Origin: Achromobacter anxifer
GTDB lineage: Bacteria; Pseudomonadota; Gammaproteobacteria; Burkholderiales; Burkholderiaceae_B
Reading direction: 5' to 3'
DNA length: 64,000 nt
Assembly: GCF_903652925.1 (NCBI RefSeq)
Contig: NZ_CAHLAR010000009.1
Location: 186,001-250,000, forward strand
Shown here: positions 8,670 to 16,125 of the stretch, piece after piece
Position numbering within the stretch: position 1 is the first letter of the stretch
Layout of the letters: each line of letters opens with the position of its first letter
Notes under the pieces: model-generated
Databases searched by the model: none
What the model was told of the DNA's origin: nothing
What the model saw: only the letters and a program-made list of their open reading frames with translations
Translations under genes and position numbers: made by a program

Positions 8670-9506
8670 TCAAGCTCCCATTCCGGACACGCGCGCGGCG
8701 ACGCGGCGTTCAAGCCATTGCAGCGGGATGACCAGCGAGAACGCCGCGAACAGCAGAATGATCGCCATGCTGGCGGCCTTGGGGTAGTCGAAGACCTGCA
8801 GCACGTCCTGGTAGATCTGCGTGGCCAGCATGCCGTCGCGCACGCCGCCCAGCAGCAGCGGCGTAACGATGGCGCCGGTGGACAGCAGGTAGACCAGCAT
8901 GGCGCCGGTAATGACGCCCGGCAGGCTCAGCGGCAAGGTGACGTGCAGAAAGGTCTTCACCGGCCCCGCCGACAAGGTTTGCGACGCCTCGTCCAGCGCG
9001 CGGTCCAGGTGCAGCAGCACCGCCAGCACCGAAACGATGAAGAACGGGCTGAAGACATGCACCAGGCCGATCACGACGCCAGTCATGTTGAAGATCAGCC
9101 GCATGGGCGTATCGATCAGGCCCAGCGACAACAGCAGCGAATTCAAGGTGCCCTTGGGGCCCAGGATCACCACCCAGCCGTAGGTGCGCACCACCACGCT
9201 GACCAGCCACGGCGTGATGACCAGCATCATCAGGAAATTCCGGTTGCCGCGGTAGCGCGCGATCGCGTAGGCGATGGGATAGCCGACCAGCACGGAGCAC
9301 AGCGTGACGACCAGTGCGATCCCTATCGTGCGCCACAGCACCGCGACGTAGTCGGCCCGCGCGAAGAAACTGGCGAAGTTGCCCAGGCCGAAACCGTCTC
9401 CGGCGCGCAGCGATTCGACGACGAGATAGGCTATCCCCGTGACGAACATGAGGATCAGGATCGCCGGAGGAAGCAGCAGGATCAGCGGCGGCCGGGTCGA
9501 TTTCAT
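8670..9506 (-). CDS. ABC transporter permease, PotB-like
   Basis: A 278-residue permease with six predicted membrane segments. The EAA loop is DEASQTLSAGPVKTFLHVTLPLSLPG. It pairs with the PotC-like permease downstream to form the membrane channel of a polyamine/iron/thiamine-class (PotABCD) importer. It follows the binding-protein gene by 16 bp in the same operon. Confidence 0.9.
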   Translation of the reverse strand: MKSTRPPLILLLPPAILILMFVTGIAYLVVESLRAGDGFGLGNFASFFARADYVAVLWRTIGIALVVTLCSVLVGYPIAYAIARYRGNRNFLMMLVITPWLVSVVVRTYGWVVILGPKGTLNSLLLSLGLIDTPMRLIFNMTGVVIGLVHVFSPFFIVSVLAVLLHLDRALDEASQTLSAGPVKTFLHVTLPLSLPGVITGAMLVYLLSTGAIVTPLLLGGVRDGMLATQIYQDVLQVFDYPKAASMAIILLFAAFSLVIPLQWLERRVAARVSGMGA

Positions 9507-9522
9507 CGAGGCTGCTCCGGGC

Positions 9523-10569
9523 TTACCGGCCGGCGCCCGCCATGGCGCGCTCGACCAGCTCGATGCGCGACTTGCGGGATTCGGCGATGTAGTTCCAGTC
9601 CGGCTGGTAGAGCTGGTCGCGCAGCGCGTTCAAGGGCTGGCCCAGTTCCTTTTCCGTCGCGGGAGACAGCTTGGCCGTGCTGTTCAGCGGCAGGTAGCCG
9701 GCGATGTCGGCGATGCGCGACTGCCCTTCCGGCTGCGCCACGTAGTTCAGCCACTTCAGGTAGCTGGCGCGGCCCTGCGCCTTCTTGGGCACGACCACGA
9801 TGTAGGGCAGGATCAGCGCGCCTTCCTTGGGGATGACCATCTCGATATTGGTCTGCCCGTCGCGCTTCATCTGCCAGACGCGGGTCGAGTAGTACGGGGC
9901 CGCCGTGACCTCGCCGCGCTGCAGCAGCTGGTTCATCTGCGCCATCGAGCTGTACATCGCCAGCGAGTTCTTGCCCAGCGCGGTCAGCAGGGCAAGACCC
10001 TTGGCGGTGTCGCGCTCGTTGCCGCCTTCGGCCACGGACATGATGGTCAGGTCGTAGGCCGAGCTGTACACCGGCCGGGTGACGGACAGCTTGCCCGCCC
10101 ATTTGGGATCGCCCAGCGCTTTCCATGACGAGAAATCGGAGGGCTTGGCCAGGTCCTTGTTGACCGCGATGCCGTAGTAGGCGAAATAGGTGCTGACGCC
10201 GATCAGGCGTCCGCCGGGCGTCTTGAGCAGGTACTTCTCGGGCACGTTCTTCAGCGCCGGCACCTCGCTCATGTCGAAGTCTTCGAGCAGGCCGTCGCTG
10301 TACATCTGCGAGGCCTCGAAGAATGACGACAATGCCGCGTTGAATTTGGGCGCGTCCTTCTGCGCCCGCACCTGGGCCTCGGGCGTGGGCACTTCGACGA
10401 TCTTCACGCCGATCCCGGTTTCCTTGGTGAAGGGCTCGGCGTAGGCCTCGCGCCATGCCGCGCCGACGCCCCCGCCCCAGGTGGCCATGGTGATTTCCTG
10501 CGCGCCGGCAGCGCCGCAAACGGCCATGAACGCGGCGGCGGTCCAGCTGGCGAATCGATGGATGCTCAT
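9523..10569 (-). CDS. ABC transporter substrate-binding protein, PotD-like
   Basis: A 348-residue periplasmic binding protein. The signal peptide MSIHRFASWTAAAFMAVC..AGAQ is followed by EITMATWGGGVGAAWREAY, the typical start of the PotD/spermidine-putrescine class (SBP_bac family). The C-terminal half contains LPLNSTAKLSPATEKELG. The ligand is unknown. Because the same operon encodes a dimethylformamidase-like enzyme and an amine oxidase, a small amide or amine is the best guess. Confidence 0.9.
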   Translation of the reverse strand: MSIHRFASWTAAAFMAVCGAAGAQEITMATWGGGVGAAWREAYAEPFTKETGIGVKIVEVPTPEAQVRAQKDAPKFNAALSSFFEASQMYSDGLLEDFDMSEVPALKNVPEKYLLKTPGGRLIGVSTYFAYYGIAVNKDLAKPSDFSSWKALGDPKWAGKLSVTRPVYSSAYDLTIMSVAEGGNERDTAKGLALLTALGKNSLAMYSSMAQMNQLLQRGEVTAAPYYSTRVWQMKRDGQTNIEMVIPKEGALILPYIVVVPKKAQGRASYLKWLNYVAQPEGQSRIADIAGYLPLNSTAKLSPATEKELGQPLNALRDQLYQPDWNYIAESRKSRIELVERAMAGAGR

Positions 10570-10597
10570 TGTGCGACTCCAGTAAGAGTGAACAGCG

Positions 10598-11677
10598 CTA
10601 GAGGGATACGACCGAAATGCGGCTGTCGTCCCAGGTCAGTCCGACGGCTGCGCCCTGTTCGGGCAGTGACAGCCCATCCTGCGCCGGCCAGTCGGCGATC
10701 AGGCTGCGGGCGCCGGCCTGCAGCCAGACGCGGGTGTTCTGTCCGGCGTAGACGCGGCGTTCCACGTGGGCCTGCAGGCGCGCGCCGGCCGCCGACGCCA
10801 GCCTCAGGTGCTGGGGGCGCAGCGACACGCCCACGGCGCTGCCCGCGGCAAAGCGCGGCTCCGGCAGATCGAAGGCGCAGCCGAGTTCGGCGCAGTCCAC
10901 GCGCGCTGCGCCGGCCTGCACCACGCCTTCGAAGAAGTTCGTGTCGCCCACGAACTCCGCGACGAAGCGGGTCTGCGGCTTTTCGTAGATGGTGGCGGGA
11001 TCGCTGACCTGGTCGATCAGGCCGTTGCGGAAAACGGCGACGCGATCCGACATGGTCAGGGCTTCTTCCTGGTCGTGCGTCACGAAGATGAAGGTGGTGC
11101 CGAGCTTTTCCTGGATCAGCTTCAACTCGGTCTGCATCTGGCGGCGGATCTTCATGTCCAGGGCGCCAAGGGGCTCGTCCAGCAGCAACACGCGCGGTTC
11201 CATGACGATGGCGCGCGCCAGCGCCACGCGCTGCTTCTGCCCGCCGGAGATCTGGCCGATGTAGCGCGCGCCGTAGCCCTCCAGGCCCACCATCGCCAGC
11301 GAGCGCTCCACCTTGCCGCGTATGGCGGCCGGCGTTTCGCGGCGCATCCTCAGGCCGTAGCCGATGTTCTCGGCGACGGTGAGATGCGGAAACAGGGCAA
11401 GGTTCTGGAACACCATCCCCAGGGGACGGCGGTATGGCGGCGCGGACAGGATCGACTGCCCGTCGATCCGCACATCGCCGGAGGTGGGCGTTTCGAAGCC
11501 GGCGATGATCCGGATCAACGTGGTCTTGCCGCAGCCGCTGGGGCCCAGCAGCGTCAGAAACTCGCCTTCGCGCACATCCAGGCTGACGCCCTTCAATGCC
11601 GCCGACGCGCCGAACGTCTTGCTGACGTTCTGGATCTGGAGGATCGGCGTCCCCGCTGTTTTCTGACCCTGCCCCAT
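10598..11677 (-). CDS. ABC transporter ATP-binding protein, PotA-like
   Basis: A 359-residue ATPase. Walker A is GPSGCGKTT, the signature [15 protein letters not shown], Walker B VLLLDEPLGALD and the switch HDQEEAL. The C-terminal TOBE-type domain (GVSLRPQHLRLAS) is typical of PotA/FbpC ATPases. The ATG giving MGQGQKTAGTPILQIQ is preferred because upstream codons extend into the intergenic promoter region. First gene of the eight-gene catabolic operon and divergent from an IclR-type regulator. Confidence 0.92.
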   Translation of the reverse strand: MGQGQKTAGTPILQIQNVSKTFGASAALKGVSLDVREGEFLTLLGPSGCGKTTLIRIIAGFETPTSGDVRIDGQSILSAPPYRRPLGMVFQNLALFPHLTVAENIGYGLRMRRETPAAIRGKVERSLAMVGLEGYGARYIGQISGGQKQRVALARAIVMEPRVLLLDEPLGALDMKIRRQMQTELKLIQEKLGTTFIFVTHDQEEALTMSDRVAVFRNGLIDQVSDPATIYEKPQTRFVAEFVGDTNFFEGVVQAGAARVDCAELGCAFDLPEPRFAAGSAVGVSLRPQHLRLASAAGARLQAHVERRVYAGQNTRVWLQAGARSLIADWPAQDGLSLPEQGAAVGLTWDDSRISVVSL

Positions 11678-11823
11678 GCTCACACACTCCGGCAAAACAG
11701 ATGAATGAGCGCAGAATATTGGAACGGATATGCTTTGGGCAATAGTAAAATCCCGCATGAAGATTTAGTATTACCGCTAGGCGATAATTAACACCCAAAA
11801 TACGGGAAAACGAGGAGCCGAAA
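11678..11823. promoter_or_regulatory. Divergent promoter region of the amide-catabolism operon and its IclR gene
   Basis: A 146-bp region clearly richer in A+T than its surroundings, between two divergent genes. It contains GATAAT (11783-11788), a good -10 candidate for the rightward regulator gene, and GAGGAG just before the regulator ATG. The leftward promoter must also lie here. IclR proteins usually bind such regions, but no clean operator palindrome was found. Confidence 0.5.
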
Positions 11824-12618
11824 ATGCTGGAACAGGCCGAACTGGAAGTCGACGATGGCATGTTCAATCACTCGTTCGCGAGGGGACTGAAAGTCCTGTT
11901 CGCGTTCCGTGGCGCGCAAAGCGCAATGTCCTTGTCGGAAGTGGCGCAAGCCGTGGGCACCAGCGTCAGCACCGCCCAGCGCACCGTGTACACGCTGGAA
12001 AAGCTGGGGCTCATCAGCAAATCGCCCAAGACGCGCAAGTTCAGCCCCACGCTGCGGGTGCTGGAGCTGGGCTACAACTACATCGCGGCCGACCCGCTGG
12101 TCGAAGCCGCCAACCCATTCCTGGCCGAGCTGTCCAACATCACCGGGGAAACCGTCAACCTGACCGAACCCCTGGACCACGAGATGGTCTACGTGTCCCG
12201 GGTCGTGGCGGCGAAGTTCATTCCCATCCACATGCCCATCGGCAGCCGCATCCCGATGTACTGCACGGCCAGCGGCCGCGCCTATCTGGGCGCACTGCCG
12301 GAAGACGCCGCGCAGGCCATCCTGGACGCCTCGCCGCTACAGCGCCATACGCAGTGGACCGAGACCGATCCGGCCAGGTTGATGGAGATCGTCCGCCAGG
12401 CGCGGCGCGAAGGCATCGCGCACAACAAGGAAGAACTGTTCCTGGGCGACATGACGATTGCCGCGCCCATCATGGGCCAGCGCGGCACGCCCGTTGCCGC
12501 CGTGCATATCGTGGCGCCGACCAGCCGCTGGACCCTTGAAGAGGCGCTGGCGCGGCTGGGTCCGCTGGTGTTCGACTGCGCCCGCGGCATCAACAATTCG
12601 GTGCGCGCGTTCACCTGA
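11824..12618 (+). CDS. IclR family transcriptional regulator
   Basis: A 264-residue regulator. The N-terminal winged helix-turn-helix covers about residues 17-75 (MSLSEVAQAVGTSVSTAQRTV), and the effector-binding IclR domain follows (ETVNLTEPLDHEMVYVSRVV, then IPMYCTASGRAYLGALP). Its start is supported by the GAGGAG ribosome-binding site. It is divergent from the ABC transporter/dimethylformamidase-like operon, the standard layout for a local IclR regulator, so control of that operon is inferred. The effector is unknown. Confidence 0.92.
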   Translation: MLEQAELEVDDGMFNHSFARGLKVLFAFRGAQSAMSLSEVAQAVGTSVSTAQRTVYTLEKLGLISKSPKTRKFSPTLRVLELGYNYIAADPLVEAANPFLAELSNITGETVNLTEPLDHEMVYVSRVVAAKFIPIHMPIGSRIPMYCTASGRAYLGALPEDAAQAILDASPLQRHTQWTETDPARLMEIVRQARREGIAHNKEELFLGDMTIAAPIMGQRGTPVAAVHIVAPTSRWTLEEALARLGPLVFDCARGINNSVRAFT

Positions 12619-12643
12619 CGGCCGCCGAGCTGGCGGTCCGCGT

Positions 12644-12705
12644 TTCAGGTCTATCCAGGCCCGGGCCGGCGAGCCGCGCTACAGGTCGATCCAGGCGCGG
12701 GCCCG
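12644..12705. repeat. Short imperfect direct repeat at the addA 3' end
   Basis: CAGGTCTATCCAGGCCCGGG (from 12646) and CAGGTCGATCCAGGCGCGGG (from 12683) are near-identical, spaced 37 bp. The second copy lies in the last codons of addA and the first lies just beyond its stop. It looks like a small tandem duplication of the gene's tail. Confidence 0.55.
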
Positions 12706-15700
12706 CGGGAAGTAGAGCGCCGCGCGGGCGGCGCGGCCGTCCAGGGCGGTGACTTGGGCGCAATAGCGCAACAGCTGGTCGCCGTGGCGTTGCCGCATGC
12801 GAGTGGCAAACGCGTCTGGCGCCTCGCCCGGATGCGGCCTGCCGGTCTTGTAGTCGACGATGAGCCAGCCGTCCTCGGTGCTGAGCGCCAGGTCGATCAC
12901 CGACACCTTCCCGGCGGCATCGATCAGCGGCCATTCGCGGCGCGCGCCGGATTGCGACAGCAGCCACAGGCCGCGCTCATCGGCCAAGGTCGCCTGCAGG
13001 GTTTCCAGCACCGCCTCGGAGGCCGCGTCGGCCTGGCTCGCGGGTATGCCCGCGCGCGTCAGCTGGCGGCGCATGGCGGGCAGGCGTTCAGCCAGCGCCT
13101 GTGCGGGCCAGGCCTGCGCGCCGTCCTGGCCGATGCGCGCCAGCCAGGCGTGCGACAAGGTGCCAATGGCGGCGTCATAACCGGCTTCCAGCTGCCACGC
13201 CGGATGTTCCCCGCCCTCGCCCCAGACGCCGCGCGCCGCGGCGCCAAAACCCGGACTGACCGAGACGTCCGCCAGGCTCGCCAGCTGCGCCAGCCCGGCG
13301 CGGTCCACCCGCCGCAAGGGTTCGCCCTGCCACTCGGGACCGTCGGCTTCCTGCACGAGCGTTTCGCCGTCCAGCGATGGCGGAACCGGCGCCTGCAGGC
13401 AAGGCCACAAGCGTCCCAGCAGGCTGGCGGACGACGGCGTCTTGACCTGGCCGCTGGCCTCGTCCACCGACACGTGGCCCACCAGATGCAGGCGCTTGCG
13501 CGCCCGCGTTGCCGCCACGTACAGCAGGCGATCGATCTCGTAGGAGGCGCGGCGCGCCTCGCGCGCGCCCAGATAGCGCGACAAGGGGTCGGCCTCGGTT
13601 TCGGCGCGCGGCTTGACCGGGCCGAACAGCACGCGGCCGCCGCTTTGCTCGAAGCGCACCAGCGGCGCCTGATCGCCGCGCGGCGCGCGGTGCAGGCCGT
13701 ACAGGATCACGGTTTCGAATTGCAGGCCCTTGGACTTGTGCATGGTCATGATCTCGACCGCGCCCTCGTCTTCGTCCGCCGCGTCCGGCGCCGCGAACAG
13801 CCGCGCGATGCCCGAGTCCAGCGCCGCGACGTCGATGGCGCCATGCGGCGCCAGGCGCTCGATCAACTGGAACAGGCTTTCGGCGTCGTTAGCCACGGAC
13901 AGGCCGGCGTACAACGCAGGGCCGCCCAGGCGGCGCCACAGCGACTCCACCCAGGCCGCGAACGGCATGGCGCCCGAGGCATTGCGCTTGTCGAGCAGGA
14001 TGCCGGCCACCTGGCGCAAGCGCTCGAATTCGTCAGAGCCGAGCACGGCCTGCGCGGACGGCGTCTCCGGCGCTTCCGGCGCCGCGTCGAACAAGGAGCC
14101 CTGCGGCGCGCTCGGGGGCGCGGCGGGCGCGGCCTGTGGCGCAACGCGCAGCGCGCGCTCCAGCAACACCGGCACCGGGGTGATGTGATCGTCGCCGAAC
14201 AGGCGTTGCAGCGAGGTCAGCGTCAGGCCGCAATACGGCGCGCGCAAAACCGACAGCCACGCCAGGCGGTCGCCCGGATGGGACAAGGCCCGCACCAGCT
14301 GCACCAGGTCCGCCACCACCGGCCGCAAGGCCAACGGCACCAGATCCACCGCCCGGCAGCGTATGCCCTCCTGCGCCAGCCGGCGGGTCAGGTTGCCCAG
14401 GTGGCTGCGCGCCCGCACCAGCACCGCGACGGGGTGTTTGGCGCCCTTGTGGTCGATCAGGGCCTGGCGCACCAGGCCCACCGCGATGTCCTCGGCCTGC
14501 GTTTCCGCCGGGGCCGCGCCTTCGCGCGACCAGGCCGGATGGAAGCGCACGGCGGGCTCAGGCAAGGCTTCGTGAAAAGCGGTGGACGGGCTGTAGGCAA
14601 TGGCGCCCGCCGCCGCGTCGCTGCGGCGCGGCAGCAATTGCACGAACGACCGATTGACCCATTCGACGATGCCCGCCTGCGAGCGGAAGTTGTCGGTCAG
14701 GTTGAGGAAATCCGGCTGCAGTTCGCCCACGCCGATGTCGGCGACTTCCAGGAACAGGCCCACTTCCGCCTTGCGGAAACGGTAGATCGACTGCATGGGA
14801 TCGCCCACCAGGAACAGGCTGCGGCCATCGCCCTGCTGCCAGCCCGAGGTCAGCGTGCGCAGCAGGTCCAGCTGGGTCTGGCTGGTGTCCTGGAACTCAT
14901 CGATGAGCAGATGGCGGATCGAGGCGTCCAGCTTCAACAACAGTTCGCCCGGATCGTCGGCGCTGCCCAGCGCGGCAGCGGCGCGCTGCGCGATCTCGAT
15001 GAAATCGACCTCGCCCGTGTCGGCAAAGCGCAGCCGCAGCTGCGCCACCGCCAACGCCAGCGTCATCAGCTGCGCGCCCAGCACTTCCCATTGCGCATCG
15101 GTGAAATGCGGCGCGGGCACGTCGCGCACGGCGTGCAGGCGGCGCACCCAGGCGGCATCGGCGTCGGCGGCCTCCAGCCAGGCCACGAACGGCTCCTTGT
15201 GCGCGCACTTGGCCGGAAAGCCCAGGTTCTTGTTGACGGTCTTGCGCAAGGAACCGGTACCCGTCAGCAGCAGGTGCGCCACGGCCTGCCATTGGTCCAG
15301 GAATTCAGCATCCGGCGGCAGCTCTTCCGTCCAGTCCCGCAGCGCCAGCAGCTTGCTTTCCGCTTCCCCGTCCTGCAGGCTGGCGGCAGCCAGGCGCGCC
15401 GGCCCGCTCAAGGCCTCGGCCCAGCCATAGGGCATGGCCTCGCTGAGCTCGTCCAGGTCTTCGCCTATGGCCTCGGCCAGCATGGCTTCCATGCCGGCGC
15501 GGTCTGAGCCGTGGCGCAGCAGCGGCAGCCATTGGTCGCGCTGCCCCAGCATGTCGGCGATGGCGTCCTTGGCCGCCTGCACGTCCACATCCAGGTGCTT
15601 GAGCAGGATGCGCACGGCCTCGTAGTCGTCGGCCAGGTCCAGCGTGGCGCGCGCGGCGGCTTCGTAGTGCGCGCGCGCGTCGTCGGTGATCTCGGGCATG

Positions 15701-16122
15701 CCGCCCAACTCCGACAGCCACGGCATGCTGCGCACCAGGCCCGCGCAAAACGAGTCAATGGTGCGGATGGCCAGGCGCGCGGGATGCTCCAGCAGATGCC
15801 AGCCCTGCTCCGCGTTGCGCGCCAGCGCGGCGCGCGCCAGTTCCCAGCTGCGGCGTTCGTGCATGGCCTCGGGCGCGGCATCCAGCCCGCGGCGCAGCTT
15901 GCTGAGCACGCGCGCATGCATTTCCGACGCGGCCTTGCGCGTGAAGGTGATGGCGACGATTTCTTCCGGGCGGTTCACGGTCGCCAGCAGCGCCAGGATG
16001 CGGTCCGTCAGCAGTTCGGTCTTGCCGGAGCCGGCCGGCGCCTGCACCAGGAACGAGCGGGTCGGGTCCAGCGCGTCGGCGCGCGCGGCGTGGTCGTGCG
16101 GCAGGCGTTCTTGTTCAGCCAT
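12679..16122 (-). CDS. addA: UvrD-type helicase/nuclease of the AddA/RecB class
   Basis: A 1147-residue double-strand-break repair helicase-nuclease. Walker A APAGSGKT is at 28-35, Walker B/DEAD-type box LLIDEFQDTSQTQ about residue 410, motif III/IV VGDPMQSIYRFR follows, and VAATRARKRLHLVGH is motif VI. The C-terminal PD-(D/E)XK nuclease shows GWLIVDYKTGRPH. The upstream nuclease gene ends three bases before this ATG, so the two subunits are translated together. Together they probably resect DNA ends for RecA loading, in the role RecBCD has elsewhere. The symbol follows common practice for this betaproteobacterial pair. Confidence 0.9.
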   Translation of the reverse strand: MAEQERLPHDHAARADALDPTRSFLVQAPAGSGKTELLTDRILALLATVNRPEEIVAITFTRKAASEMHARVLSKLRRGLDAAPEAMHERRSWELARAALARNAEQGWHLLEHPARLAIRTIDSFCAGLVRSMPWLSELGGMPEITDDARAHYEAAARATLDLADDYEAVRILLKHLDVDVQAAKDAIADMLGQRDQWLPLLRHGSDRAGMEAMLAEAIGEDLDELSEAMPYGWAEALSGPARLAAASLQDGEAESKLLALRDWTEELPPDAEFLDQWQAVAHLLLTGTGSLRKTVNKNLGFPAKCAHKEPFVAWLEAADADAAWVRRLHAVRDVPAPHFTDAQWEVLGAQLMTLALAVAQLRLRFADTGEVDFIEIAQRAAAALGSADDPGELLLKLDASIRHLLIDEFQDTSQTQLDLLRTLTSGWQQGDGRSLFLVGDPMQSIYRFRKAEVGLFLEVADIGVGELQPDFLNLTDNFRSQAGIVEWVNRSFVQLLPRRSDAAAGAIAYSPSTAFHEALPEPAVRFHPAWSREGAAPAETQAEDIAVGLVRQALIDHKGAKHPVAVLVRARSHLGNLTRRLAQEGIRCRAVDLVPLALRPVVADLVQLVRALSHPGDRLAWLSVLRAPYCGLTLTSLQRLFGDDHITPVPVLLERALRVAPQAAPAAPPSAPQGSLFDAAPEAPETPSAQAVLGSDEFERLRQVAGILLDKRNASGAMPFAAWVESLWRRLGGPALYAGLSVANDAESLFQLIERLAPHGAIDVAALDSGIARLFAAPDAADEDEGAVEIMTMHKSKGLQFETVILYGLHRAPRGDQAPLVRFEQSGGRVLFGPVKPRAETEADPLSRYLGAREARRASYEIDRLLYVAATRARKRLHLVGHVSVDEASGQVKTPSSASLLGRLWPCLQAPVPPSLDGETLVQEADGPEWQGEPLRRVDRAGLAQLASLADVSVSPGFGAAARGVWGEGGEHPAWQLEAGYDAAIGTLSHAWLARIGQDGAQAWPAQALAERLPAMRRQLTRAGIPASQADAASEAVLETLQATLADERGLWLLSQSGARREWPLIDAAGKVSVIDLALSTEDGWLIVDYKTGRPHPGEAPDAFATRMRQRHGDQLLRYCAQVTALDGRAARAALYFPRARAWIDL

Positions 16123-16125
16123 GGC

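Noticed and set aside
12754-15507. Very long open frame on the plus strand (917 codons) opposite addA
   Set aside because: Antisense shadow of a GC-rich gene: composition is Arg/Gln/His/Gly-rich, no family motif, and the minus-strand frame has all helicase motifs.
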